Assembly (NCBI GenBank): GCA_964599095.1
Contig: CAZREB010000007.1
Coordinates: forward strand, 186,001-250,000
Reading direction: 5' to 3'
Length of the DNA stretch: 64,000 nucleotides
DNA from: SZAS-79 sp964599095
GTDB lineage: Bacteria > Pseudomonadota > Gammaproteobacteria > Burkholderiales > SG8-39
Both the position numbers and the translations under genes were made by a program. Shown here in pieces: positions 10,302-19,600 of the stretch. The notes below the pieces were generated by a model. The model was not told the DNA's origin. It searched no databases and was given only the letters and a program-made list of their open reading frames with translations. How positions within the stretch are numbered: position 1 is the stretch's first letter; each line of letters opens with the position of its first letter.

Positions 10302-10706
10302 TCAGGACGCCTTCTCGATCACCATCTGGGTCTGCAGCGTCAGCGAAAGCAGGCGGCCCGACTCGTCGGTGACCCGCGTCTGCCACACGTGGGTGCGGCG
10401 TCCCTTGTGCAGCGGCGTCGCCTCGGCGCGCACGACGCCGGCGCGCCCGGCGGCGAAGAAATTGGTCTTCGATTCCAGCGTGGTCGTGGTGGCGCCGCCG
10501 GTCAGGTTCACGATCGTCGCGGCGGCGCCCACGGTGTCGGCAAACGCCATCAGCGTGCCGCCGTGCAGCGCGCCGCCGACGGTGCGCAGGTGGTCGCGGA
10601 TCGTCAGCTCGGCGACCACGCGGTCCGGGTCGAGCTGCACGAAGCGCATGCCCAACAGCTCGGGAAGCGTGCCGGCGAGGCGCTTGTTGAACGAGGCTAG
10701 GTCCAT
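10302..10706 (-). CDS. PaaI-type hot-dog thioesterase
   Basis: This 134-residue single hot-dog domain is of the PaaI/DUF4442 acyl-CoA thioesterase type. The signature GALHGGTLMAFADTVGAAAT contains the central helix with the catalytic aspartate region, followed by the strand TTTLESKTNFFAAGRAG. It probably hydrolyses aryl- or acyl-CoA thioesters in the cytoplasm. The start at MDLASFNKRL was chosen over a much longer open frame that runs back through the MarR-GNAT gene. It converges with the ABC-F gene across 13 bases and is divergent from the MarR-GNAT gene across 39 bases. Confidence 0.9.
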   Translation of the reverse strand: MDLASFNKRLAGTLPELLGMRFVQLDPDRVVAELTIRDHLRTVGGALHGGTLMAFADTVGAAATIVNLTGGATTTTLESKTNFFAAGRAGVVRAEATPLHKGRRTHVWQTRVTDESGRLLSLTLQTQMVIEKAS

Positions 10707-10745
10707 ATGGTTGACTCCGTCAAGTAATTCGCCGACAATCGGCGC

Positions 10746-11678
10746 ATGGCAACGACCGGGCAAAAGGTTTCCGCTGTACGGCAATTCAACCGGTTCTATA
10801 CACGCCGGATCGGCGTGCTGCAAGGCGGGCTGCTCGACAGCCCCTATTCGCTGACCGAGGTGCGCGTGATGTACGAACTCGCGCACTGGCCGGTGGGCCG
10901 CGAGAAGCCGACTGCGGCTGTCCTTGGCAGCGAACTGGGGCTGGATGCCGGCTACCTCAGCCGGATCCTGCAGCGATTCCGTATGGAAGGCCTGGTCGAC
11001 ACCGCCGCCTCGAAGGACGATGCCCGCCGCACGCACCTGTGGCTGACGCGCAAGGGGCGGGCAACTTTCGCGCCGCTCGAGCGCCGCACAAAGGACGAAG
11101 TCGACGCAATGCTCGGCCGCCTGCCCAAGGCAAGGCAGGACAAAGTCGTGGCGGCAATGCGCACGATCGAGGCGCTGCTCGATGGCGGGAAGCGCGAGCC
11201 GGTCTTTTCGCTGCGCGGCCATCGCCCCGGCGACATCGGATGGGTGATCTCCGCCCACGGCACTTTCTACGCGCAGGAATTCGGCTGGAACGGGGAATTC
11301 GAGGTGCTGGTCGCGGAGATCGCGGCGCAGTTCATGCGCAAGTTCAATCCGGAGAGGGAACGCTGCTGGATCGCCGAACTGGACGGGGAGCAGGTCGGCT
11401 CGGTCTTCCTCGTCGAGCAATCGAAGACAGTCGCCAAGCTGCGCCTGCTGATCCTCGACCCCAGGGCGCGCGGCCACGGGATCGGCAAGCGCCTGGTGGA
11501 CGAATGCATCGCGCATGCGCGCAAGCTCGGCTATCGCAAGCTCACGCTCTGGACGCAGAGCTGTCTATTGGCGGCTCGCGAAATCTACCGGAAAGCGGGA
11601 TTCAAGCTGGTCAGCACCGAGCCGCACAACAGCTTCGGCGTCGAACTCGTCGGCGAGTACTGGGAGCTGAAGCTCTAG
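10746..11678 (+). CDS. MarR-GNAT fusion regulator/N-acetyltransferase
   Basis: This two-domain protein has 310 residues. Residues 1-145 form a MarR winged helix (EVRVMYELAH, LGLDAGYLSRILQRF, wing SKDDARRTHLWLT). Residues 155-310 form a GNAT acetyltransferase with the acetyl-CoA loop LDPRARGHGIGKRLVDECI and the C-terminal AREIYRKAGFKLV strand. This fusion is recurrent in proteobacteria, where the regulator half is thought to control a nearby gene and the enzyme half to acetylate a small amine or protein. The target is unknown here. Its 3' end converges with the methyltransferase gene, and the two stop codons lie in a small inverted repeat. Confidence 0.92.
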   Translation: MATTGQKVSAVRQFNRFYTRRIGVLQGGLLDSPYSLTEVRVMYELAHWPVGREKPTAAVLGSELGLDAGYLSRILQRFRMEGLVDTAASKDDARRTHLWLTRKGRATFAPLERRTKDEVDAMLGRLPKARQDKVVAAMRTIEALLDGGKREPVFSLRGHRPGDIGWVISAHGTFYAQEFGWNGEFEVLVAEIAAQFMRKFNPERERCWIAELDGEQVGSVFLVEQSKTVAKLRLLILDPRARGHGIGKRLVDECIAHARKLGYRKLTLWTQSCLLAAREIYRKAGFKLVSTEPHNSFGVELVGEYWELKL

Positions 11679-11707
11679 GAGCGGCCCACGGTTGCACTGC
11701 TCCCTAG
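11675..11707. terminator. Inverted repeat across two convergent stop codons
   Basis: CTAGGAGC at 11675-11682 is complementary to GCTCCCTAG at 11699-11707 with one bulged C, around a 16-base loop. It spans the stop codons of the convergent MarR-GNAT and methyltransferase genes. No T-run follows, so terminator activity is uncertain. Confidence 0.35.
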
Positions 11708-12360
11708 GCGGCCTCGAACGAAAACAGCCAGTAGTACTCGAGGGCCTCGTAGCGGGGCTTCGCGCCAACCCCCCTGATCGCTTCCGTGAGTTGCGCCTCG
11801 GTCGGGTAGTTCTTCAGCACCTCGTGTGTGGCGCCGCTATCCAGTTTTCGTTGCTGCCAGGTATTGCCCTCGGCGTCCGTCCGCGCAATCGGCGTGCTGT
11901 TGCCCTCGACGTACAGGTTGTCCATCAGCACCACGATCGCGCCCGGCGCAAGGCAAGGGCGCAACGATTCGAGGAAAGGGCGGCACTCGGAATGCCGCAG
12001 GTGCGACCACCAGAACCCGCCGTAGGCGCCGTCGAATGGTCCTTCAGCCGCGGGAAGCGCAAAGGCGTCGGCCGTCGCGTAGCGGACCTTCTGCTGCGGC
12101 AGTTCCTTGGCCCGCGCGACTGCCAGTGTCTCTTCGGTCAGGTCGGTGGCAAGGACGCTGCGCGCAGTGCGGGCAATGTGCTGCGTCCAATAGCCGGTCC
12201 CGCATGCGACCTCGAGAACTTTCTTTCCCGCGAGCAAGGCCGGGATCTTGTCTTCGAGCTTACGCAGGTCGGGCTGGCGTTCGGGCTTGGCGTAGATACG
12301 CTCGTACTCGCGCGCTCGCGCGGCGTAGTACGCCTTCATAGCCGGATCGGGCTGCGCCAT
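11704..12360 (-). CDS. Class I SAM-dependent methyltransferase
   Basis: This 218-residue Rossmann-like methyltransferase carries motif I VLEVACGTGYWTQHI, the acidic ribose-binding strand SVLATDLTEETLAVA, motif II around ATADAFALP, and the post-motif strand GAIVVLMDNLYV. The target is unknown; the family resembles UbiE/Methyltransf_11 types that act on small molecules. The start MAQPDPAMKAYYAAR is chosen over one 20 codons upstream, which would reach into the divergent M20 gene. It converges with the MarR-GNAT gene, and only 44 bases separate its start from that of the divergent peptidase. Confidence 0.86.
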   Translation of the reverse strand: MAQPDPAMKAYYAARAREYERIYAKPERQPDLRKLEDKIPALLAGKKVLEVACGTGYWTQHIARTARSVLATDLTEETLAVARAKELPQQKVRYATADAFALPAAEGPFDGAYGGFWWSHLRHSECRPFLESLRPCLAPGAIVVLMDNLYVEGNSTPIARTDAEGNTWQQRKLDSGATHEVLKNYPTEAQLTEAIRGVGAKPRYEALEYYWLFSFEAA

Positions 12361-12404
12361 CTGTGGCAGTATCGCACGAAGATGAATTCTCCCGGAGCAC
12401 CCGA

Positions 12405-13796
12405 ATGACCCGTGAAGCATCCCTGCATGCGATCGAGCGATATTTCGACGAAGGCGGCTTCCTGGCCGACCTTACGCGGCGGGTGGCGATCCCCACCGAG
12501 AGCCAGAACCCGGCGCGCGGCGCGGCGCTGGCGTCCTATCTCACCGACGAGTTGCAGCCCTTTCTCGAGCGGCGCGGGTTTCGCTGCACGATCCTGCCGA
12601 ACCCTGCGCCCAAGGGCGGCCCCTTTCTCGTGGGCGAACGGATCGAAGACCCGGCGCTGCCGACCGTGCTGACGTACGGCCACGGCGACGTGATCCGCGG
12701 CCAGGACGAGCAGTGGCGCAGCGGCCTTTCGCCGTGGACCGTCACCCGCGAGGGCGACAGGCTCTACGGCCGGGGCACGGCCGACAACAAGGGCCAGCAC
12801 ACGATCAACCTGGCCGCGATGGACGCGGTGCTGGAGCGTCGCGGGCGCCTGGGCTTCAACCTCAAGGTGCTGATCGAGACCGGCGAAGAGATGGGCTCGC
12901 CCGGCCTCAAGGACGTCTGCGCACTCCACAAGGACCTCTTTTCGGCCGACGTGCTGATTGCGTCCGACGGGCCGCGGCTGCAACCGCAACGGGCCACGAT
13001 GTTCCTCGGTTCGCGCGGCGCCTGCAACTTCGACCTGACGCTCGACCTGCGCAAGGGCGGGCATCACTCGGGCAACTGGGGCGGTCTGCTGCGCAACCCG
13101 GGCATCGTGCTTGCGCATGCGATCGCGTCGATTACCGACGTCAACGGCGCGATCCGCGTGCCGGAATGGCGTCCGAAGTCCCTCACGGACTCGGTAAAGC
13201 GAGCGCTCGCCGGGCTCGAGATCGAAGGCGGTGCGGACGGCCCGCAGATCGACATCGACTGGGGCGAGCCCGGATTGACGCCGGCCGAGCGGGTGTTCGG
13301 CTGGTGCAGCTTCGAGGTGCTCGCTTTCGTCACCGGCAATCCGGACAAGCCGGTCAACGCGATCCCGCCCCGCGCCAGCGCGCACTGCCAGTTGCGCTAC
13401 GTGGTCGGCGTGAACCCGGACGACATCCTGCCCGCGTTGCGCCGGCATCTCGATGCGCATGGGTTCCGGATCGTGCAGCTGGCGCCTTCGCGCGACGGTT
13501 ACTTTGCGGCCACGCGCCTCGACCCGGAGCATCCGTGGGTCAGGTGGACCGCCGCCTCGATCGAGCGCACCACCGGCGCAAAGCCGGCGATCCTGCCGAA
13601 CGTCGGCGGCTCGCTGCCTAACGACGTGTTTGCCGAGGTGCTCGGTCTGCCGACGGTCTGGATCCCTCATTCCTATGCCGCGTGCTCGCAGCACGCGCCG
13701 AACGAGCACATGCTTGCGCCGGTGGCGCGCGACGCGCTGCGCATCATGACCGGCGTCTTCTGGGACCTCGGCGAGGGCGGCAAGGTGCCGCAATGA
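12405..13796 (+). CDS. M20 family metallopeptidase/deacylase
   Basis: This M20 zinc hydrolase of 463 residues is related to acetylornithine deacetylase, succinyl-diaminopimelate desuccinylase and bacterial dipeptidases. Metal ligands are visible in order: TYGHGDVI, GRGTADNKGQ (bridging aspartate), ETGEEMGSPG (catalytic and ligand glutamates), IASDGPR, and a C-terminal histidine in PHSYAACSQHAPNEH. The dimerisation-domain histidine is in GHHSGNWGG. The ATG at 12405 is preferred because GGAG precedes it by 8 bases; a GTG at 12363 is in frame. The stop overlaps the ATG of a second M20 gene (ATGA), so the two enzymes are translationally coupled. Confidence 0.9.
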   Translation: MTREASLHAIERYFDEGGFLADLTRRVAIPTESQNPARGAALASYLTDELQPFLERRGFRCTILPNPAPKGGPFLVGERIEDPALPTVLTYGHGDVIRGQDEQWRSGLSPWTVTREGDRLYGRGTADNKGQHTINLAAMDAVLERRGRLGFNLKVLIETGEEMGSPGLKDVCALHKDLFSADVLIASDGPRLQPQRATMFLGSRGACNFDLTLDLRKGGHHSGNWGGLLRNPGIVLAHAIASITDVNGAIRVPEWRPKSLTDSVKRALAGLEIEGGADGPQIDIDWGEPGLTPAERVFGWCSFEVLAFVTGNPDKPVNAIPPRASAHCQLRYVVGVNPDDILPALRRHLDAHGFRIVQLAPSRDGYFAATRLDPEHPWVRWTAASIERTTGAKPAILPNVGGSLPNDVFAEVLGLPTVWIPHSYAACSQHAPNEHMLAPVARDALRIMTGVFWDLGEGGKVPQ

Positions 13797-14947
13797 GCGT
13801 CGCGTGCGATCTCCGCGCATCGCTCGCGCCGCGCACGGCCGAGATGCTGGCATTCGTCGGCGAACTGGTGTCGATCGAAGCCGGCTCGTACGATGCGGCG
13901 CAGGTGGCAAAGGTGGGCGACGCCCTCGGCGCGCGCTGGAAGTCGCTGGGCTTTGTCGAGAAGCAGCATGCGCTGGCCGGGCGGGGGCCGCAACGCTCGT
14001 TCCATTTCATGGGCAACGGCAAGGGCAAGCTGGTGATCCTCGGCCACGCCGACACCGTTTGGCCCACAGGCAGCCAGCCGGACTGGGGCTTCAGCGAGGA
14101 CGGCACGTACGCCTATGGCCCTGGCGTCGGCGACATGAAAGGCGGGCTGGCGATGGCGTGGTTCGCGGTCGATGCGCTCCTCAAGGCGAAGCTGCCGCTG
14201 CCGGCAGAACTGGTCATGGTGCTGGTGCCGGACGAGGAGATCGGCTCGGTGGGGTCCCGCGCGTGGATCGAGGAGCGCGTGCGCGATGCCGACTCGGTGC
14301 TGGTCCTCGAGCCGACGCGGCCGGGCGGGGGCGTCGTGGTCGGCCGGCGCGCGGTCGGCGCAATCAAGGCGTTCTACACGGGCCGCTCGGCACACGCGGC
14401 CGTGAATGCGGCCGAAGGCGCGAGCGCGTTGCGCGCGGCGGCTCGAGCAGTGCTCGCCCTCGAGGCGCTGACCGATCTGTCGCGCGAGCAGGTGGTCAAC
14501 GTCGGCATCCTCAAGTCCGGCGCGGCACGGCAGGTGGTGCCGCACGAAGCCGAGATGCACGTCGATCTTCGTGCGGCCTTTCCGGAAGACATTCCGAAAC
14601 TGGAGAGCAACGTGCGCAAGATCATCGAGCACACCGGCGACCCGCGCGTGACCGTCAGGATGGAGGGCGGCTGGTCCCGGCCGCTGTTCCCCGAAGCAGC
14701 GGGCCGGTCGCTCTATGCGCTCGCCGAAGGATTCGCGAGAGAACTCGGTGCACCGATCCGCCCGGTGGTTTCGAGCGGCGGTTCGGACGGAAGCTTTGCC
14801 GGGGCGCTCGGGCGCCCGACGCTCGACGGGCTCGGGCCGATCTGCCACGACACCTGCAGTCGCCGCGAGAAGATCGAGATCGCGAGCCTGGCGGAGCGCG
14901 GTGCGATTTTCGGGGCGTTGATCGCCTCCCTGGCGAAACCCGGCTAG
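13793..14947 (+). CDS. M20 family peptidase, glutamate carboxypeptidase-like
   Basis: This second M20 zinc hydrolase has 384 residues and resembles carboxypeptidase G2, which removes C-terminal glutamate from folates and peptides. The ligand set appears as GHADTVWPTG, GVGDMKGGLAMA, PDEEIGSVGSR, LVLEPTRPGG and a C-terminal CHDTCSRREK. The substrate-binding GRSAHAAVN histidine and SSGGSDGSF loop are also present. Its ATG overlaps the stop of the upstream M20 gene, so the pair probably degrades one acylated or peptidic substrate in sequence. It lacks a signal peptide and should act in the cytoplasm. It converges with the MAPEG gene across 16 bases. Confidence 0.9.
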   Translation: MSVACDLRASLAPRTAEMLAFVGELVSIEAGSYDAAQVAKVGDALGARWKSLGFVEKQHALAGRGPQRSFHFMGNGKGKLVILGHADTVWPTGSQPDWGFSEDGTYAYGPGVGDMKGGLAMAWFAVDALLKAKLPLPAELVMVLVPDEEIGSVGSRAWIEERVRDADSVLVLEPTRPGGGVVVGRRAVGAIKAFYTGRSAHAAVNAAEGASALRAAARAVLALEALTDLSREQVVNVGILKSGAARQVVPHEAEMHVDLRAAFPEDIPKLESNVRKIIEHTGDPRVTVRMEGGWSRPLFPEAAGRSLYALAEGFARELGAPIRPVVSSGGSDGSFAGALGRPTLDGLGPICHDTCSRREKIEIASLAERGAIFGALIASLAKPG

Positions 14948-14963
14948 GAAGGCAGGGGCCGGG

Positions 14964-15356
14964 TCACCAGGCGCCGAAGCCGCGTCCCAGGCAGGCCACG
15001 GCGCCCACGAGGATCACCGCTACGGTCATGTTGGTGCCGGCGAAGCGGCCGGGCGAGGTGCCGGAACTCGATAGCAGGCCCTGTGCATGCCAGACGCGGC
15101 CGACCACGAGGACGCCGCCCAGGGCGATGACCAGCCACGACGGCCCGATGGACGCGTTTTCCATGAGCGCGATCAGGATCAGCGCCATCGGCACGTATTC
15201 GACGAAATTCGCCTGTGCGCGCATGCGCCGCTGCATTTCCTCGTTGCCGCCGTCGCCGATATTGACCTTGAACGAAACCCGCCCGGCGATGACGTAGCCG
15301 CCGAGAAAGAGCAGCAGCAACCCGAGCAGTCCCGCGGTGATCATCGTGATCGTCAT
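14964..15356 (-). CDS. MAPEG family membrane protein
   Basis: This 130-residue integral membrane protein is predicted to have four helices (about residues 5-25, 52-67, 72-90 and 108-127). The family signature is the polar stretch between helices 1 and 2, where MQRRMRAQANFVEYVPMAL contains the R-x-x-x-N-x-x-E arrangement of membrane-associated eicosanoid/glutathione enzymes; a WHAQGL motif follows helix 3. Bacterial homologues are often glutathione transferases or of unknown activity. The short start MTITMITAGLLG is used because the longer frame would add an implausible Arg/Pro-rich leader. About 300 bases without a gene lie upstream. Confidence 0.88.
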   Translation of the reverse strand: MTITMITAGLLGLLLLFLGGYVIAGRVSFKVNIGDGGNEEMQRRMRAQANFVEYVPMALILIALMENASIGPSWLVIALGGVLVVGRVWHAQGLLSSSGTSPGRFAGTNMTVAVILVGAVACLGRGFGAW

Positions 15357-15660
15357 GTCGGCTTCCTTCGATGCCCGTTGCGTCGTGCTGGCTATACTAC
15401 TGCCGCCGCGTTTTCGGCGGAGGAAAACGTGAACCGGATTCGGCGTGACCGCCCCTGACGGCGCGGCCGGACCCTCGGCCGCCAGCCGGTGCACGTGATG
15501 CCCGGCAGATACATGCTCGGCCCCGGGACGCACGGCCAGCGCGGCGTTCGCAAGCGCATCGGCTGAAAACCGGTGGCTCCTGACAATCCGTGCCTAAATC
15601 CCTAGGCTGGGCGCGGCTCTCCGGGAAAGTTGCTGACATTCGCGCGGCGTTCCGGAAGGC
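15357..15660. other. Gene-free stretch
   Basis: I see no supported gene in these roughly 300 bases; the open frames are short and lack recognisable content. The stretch must contain the MAPEG promoter, and a TAGTAT-like element near 15390 on the minus strand could be its -10. A weak CCGCC/GGCGG inverted repeat lies near 15402-15419. There is no clear terminator for the leftward arginase gene that ends at 15661. Confidence 0.5.
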
Positions 15661-16551
15661 TCAGGAAGGCGCCTTGCCTTCAAGCAAGGCCTCGACCAGG
15701 TCCATGACGATGCGCGCTGTAGTTCCGTCGCCGTCACGCGCAGGGTTGTATTCGGAGATCTCGATGCCAGCAAGGGCGGGGTGACAGCCCAGCCCGCGCA
15801 GCGCCTCGCACAAACCGGTTGCGGCGAGGCCATCGGCGGCCGGCGTGCCGACGCCGGGCGCCTCGCGCGGGTCGATCACGTCGACGTCGATCGAAATTCC
15901 GAAACCCGTCGTGGACGCAGCGGCAAGGTCCACCGCGTCGCGCATCACCGCGGCCAGCCCCCGGCGCGCCACCTCGTCGGCGAAGTAGATGCGCACGCCC
16001 GAACCAGTGAGAAATCGCAGTTCCTCTTCCTCGTAGCTTCGCGCACCCACGATGCAGAGATTGCCAGGCAGGATCTTCGCGCCCGGACCGCCGCAGCCGG
16101 TCAGGGATGCGTCGCCGGCCCCGAGCAGCGCTGCCAGCGGCATGCCGTTGATCGCCCCGGTGTGACTGGTGGCCGGCGTGTGGCTGTCGAGGTGCGCATC
16201 GACCCAGACGAGTCCGAGGCGCCCGCGCGGCGCGAGTGCCCGGCTGACCCCGGCCCATGCGCCCACCGCGCACGAGTGGTCGCCGGTGAGGACGAGGGGC
16301 AGTGCGCCGTTTTCGACGGCCGCGCCGGTCTTCGCGGCGAGGCGGGTGCAGAGTTCCGCGATTGCCGCAAGCGCATCGCCTTCCGCGCAAGCCAGAGTCG
16401 CGTCCCATGCGGCGCCGGGACGCAGCCGGGCAACGCGTTCGAGCAATCCGGCGCCGCGCAGCGCCTCCGGGCCCGCGGCACAGCGCGGGTCGGGCGATCC
16501 GTGCCCGCAGGCCGCGCCGATGATGCGGATCGAGGGGAGGGTGCGGGGCAT
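15661..16551 (-). CDS. Arginase-type ureohydrolase
   Basis: This ureohydrolase of 296 residues would hydrolyse a guanidino compound to urea and an amine; arginine is the simplest guess. All six manganese ligands of the family are visible: His92 in LTGDHS, Asp118/His120/Asp122 in WVDAHLD, and Asp222/Asp224 in SIDVDVIDP. The loop after DAHLD reads SHTPATSHTG, which matches arginases better than agmatinases, and APGVGTP stands for the usual APxTGTP. It lies 56 bases downstream of the HD-GYP gene on the same strand, so it may be the last gene of an operon that also contains an atypical ureohydrolase and a deaminase. Substrate assignment is an inference. Confidence 0.88.
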   Translation of the reverse strand: MPRTLPSIRIIGAACGHGSPDPRCAAGPEALRGAGLLERVARLRPGAAWDATLACAEGDALAAIAELCTRLAAKTGAAVENGALPLVLTGDHSCAVGAWAGVSRALAPRGRLGLVWVDAHLDSHTPATSHTGAINGMPLAALLGAGDASLTGCGGPGAKILPGNLCIVGARSYEEEELRFLTGSGVRIYFADEVARRGLAAVMRDAVDLAAASTTGFGISIDVDVIDPREAPGVGTPAADGLAATGLCEALRGLGCHPALAGIEISEYNPARDGDGTTARIVMDLVEALLEGKAPS

Positions 16552-16607
16552 CTGCGCCTGGTGGTGCCGTGTGACCGGCCGGACGCGGTCGACGTCCGGC
16601 GATCGGG

Positions 16608-19600
16608 CTACTTCGCGTTTTCTTGCGGGTTGATTTTCCCGAAGTCGGTGTCCAGCCGCAGGTCCAGCGGTGTCCCTTCGGACAATCCCGGAACCGGCAT
16701 CGACCCGGTGGTCACCGGTGAGCGTTGGGGCGGCGGCGAAGGCGGCGGGGTGGCCGTCTCGGTGCCGGCCAGGTAGGACACGATCGCCACGGCCACAACG
16801 ACGGCGACCGCCAGGACGAGGCCAAGTCGTGAGCGGGGAGCGGCCGGCGTCATCGCCGGTGTCCTGCTGCCTGCGGTGCCGGCCATCGCCGCCGCGTTCG
16901 CTTGCGACTCAGCGGCCCGGGCTTCGGCGCCGATTCGTGCTTCGGTTGCGGCCGCCAGCGCCGACTCGGCTTTCGCGCGGGCCTCGGCGTTCGTAATCAA
17001 TTGCGTCGCGGCCCGCGCGGCTTCATGCGCGACACGCGTTGCGTCCTCCTCGGCGCGTTTGCGTTCTTCGGCGGCACGCACCGCAGCCTGGTCCTCGGCC
17101 AGTCTCCGGCGGGAGGTTTCGAGCGCTTTCGCTTCGAGGGCGGTGCGTTCGCGCGCCTGCGCTGCGGCCGCGCCGTCGTCGGCGGCCTTTCTTGCCGACG
17201 CGGCGCCCGCGTCCTGTTCGGCAGCGATCCGGGCCTGGAGCTCGGCGATCGCCTTGGTATCGGCTCGCGTCCGCGCCTCGGCTTCGTCCGCGTCCTGCGT
17301 CGTGCGGCTCGCCTCCGATTCGATCAGCAGGCGCCTTTCAAGCTCGGCTTTCGCAAAGGCCTCGGCGGCGGCGCGCTGCGAGACGGCAGCCATTCTCGCG
17401 TGTTCGGCGGCTGCGCGCGCCGCGACCGCTTCGGTGGCCGTCTTTTCGGCCTGCGCCCTTTTGGCCGCCGCCCGGGCAGCCGCCTCCTCGTCAGCGCCCC
17501 GCTGGCGCTCGGCCTCCAGCGCCTCGGACTCGAGGGTTGCGCGTTTCTCGGCAATTTCGCGGGCCGCTTGCTCATCCGCCGCCTTTCTTGCCGCCGCCGC
17601 CGCGGCTTCACGAGCCGCGGCCGCACGCGCCTTGAGTTCGGCGATTGCATTTGAGACCGTCCGCGCACGTTCGTCCGCGGCCTCTGCGGCGATTGCATCC
17701 CGGTCAGACTCGGCCTCCGCGGCCAGGCGCTTCTCCATTGCGGCCTGTGCGGCCGCCTCCTCCAGGGCGCGCTGCTCGGCAGCGATCGCCTTCTGCTTCT
17801 CGATGGCGGCCCGCTCCGCAGCCGCCTTCGCGGCCGCCTCTTCGGCCTGGCGTTTCTGCGAGGCCGCGCGCATGGCCGCTTCCTCGGCCTGTGCGAGCGC
17901 CTCCGCATCCTCGCGCGCCTTCGCTTCGGCCGTCCGCTTTTCTTCGGCGGCACGGGCGGCCGCTTCCTCGTTCCGGGCGCGGGCTTCGGTCTCGGCAACC
18001 AGGCGCGTGCGCGCTTGCGCCGCGCGGTTCGCCGCCGCCGCCGCAGATTCCTCCGCAACCGCGCGCTCGTGTGCTACCCGATTGGCCGCCTCTTCCGCCT
18101 CGAGGCTGGCGGATGCTTCGCGTGCCGCCGCTTCCTCTGCCATCGCTCGTTGCGTGGCCGCCTCCAGCAGCTCTGCTTCGCGCGCGACTCGCGCCTGCGC
18201 GGCTTCCTTTGCGGATTTCGCGGCCTGCTCGTGCCTCGCGGCCACCTCGGCCGCGTCGAGATGCAGCGAAATCTGCTTCTGCATTTCGGCGACGGCTTCT
18301 GCATCGGCCCGCGCGCGGCCTGTCGCCTCGTCCGCGGCCTGGGAAAGTTTCGCAATTTCCGCTTCGAGACCGAAGCGCTTTTCGATCGCCGCGCGCGCGG
18401 CAGCTTCGTCGTCGGCACGTAGCGCGGCAGCGGCCTTCCTTTCTCTTTCGGCGACAGCAAGCGCTTCGGCGGATCTTGCGGCAGCTTCTTCGGCCTCCAG
18501 TTTCTGCCGGGCCGCTTCGGCGAGCGCCTTCTCGGCTTCAGCGCGCGCTTCTTCTTCGGCGCGCAGCTGTTCATTCGCGGCGGCGAGTTCCTGTGACTTC
18601 CTGGAAGCGGCCGCTTCCGCCCGGACCCGCTCCTGCGCCAGCCGATTCGCCTCCCTTTCATCCGCAAGACGCTTGCCCGCGGTCTCGAGCGCCTCGGTAT
18701 CCCGGGCTGCAAGGTTTGCGGCCGTGGCGGCCAACGCCTCCTCCGCCTTGCGTCGCTCGGCGGCCGCCGCGGCCAGTGCCTGCTCGGCCGCCAGCCGGGC
18801 CTCGGCTTCGGCAAGGGCCTTGGCTTTTTCCTGCTCGGCCTCGGCTGCCAGCGCCGCTGCTTCGGCTTCCGCCTTGGCGGCGTCCCTCGCGGCCTGGGCC
18901 GCCGCGGCCTCCTCGGCCAGCCGGCGCTTGTTCAGGCCGATCACTTCGGCCTCCCGCGCGGCGGCGGCTTCGGCGCGCTTGCGCGCAGCCTGCTGGCTGG
19001 AGATGTCCTTGGTCGCCGCCGCCAGGAGGTCGCGCTCCACCTTGATCCGCGCCTGCTCGCCCGCGAGCTGGTTAGCGCGCGCTTCATCGGCCTGGCGCAT
19101 CTGCTTCAAGGCCTCCGCCTCGGCCTGCTCGCGTTGTGCCGCGGCCGCAGCCAGGGCCGCGGGCGCCGCGGTCGGCGTCGGTGCAGCCGGTGCCGGTGCG
19201 GAGGGCGCGGCAGCCGCCGCGGCCGGCGCCGGCGGCGGCGGAGCGAACGAGGAGAAATCGAGGTCGAGCATGTCGCCGAGGGCGTCGGCGTAGGTTTCCT
19301 TGATCTTTCGGAATGCCGGCAACGACTTGCGGAAAGCCTCGACCATGGCCGGGTCGAACTGCTTGCCGGCGCCTCGCGTGATTTCGTCGGCGGCCAGTTG
19401 CAGTGGCATCGGCTCGCGGTGGAACTGCGTGGCGGTCATCCCTTCGAATGCGTCCACGACCGCCATGACGCGTCCCGGCCACGGGATGTCGCTGCCGGAA
19501 ATCCCGGACGGGTAGCCGTGTCCGTCCCAGCGCTCGTGGTGCGTCAATGCGAGGGTGCGGGCGAGCTTCAGCAGCGGGTCGTCGTGCTCGCCGATGATCT

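Noticed and set aside
16876..19293. 805-codon open frame antisense to the coiled-coil region, and several similar plus-strand frames there
   Set aside because: The frame is almost pure Ala/Ser/Arg and arises because the coiled-coil gene uses GC-rich codons with few antisense stops. No family content, and the minus-strand protein has clear receiver and HD-GYP domains.
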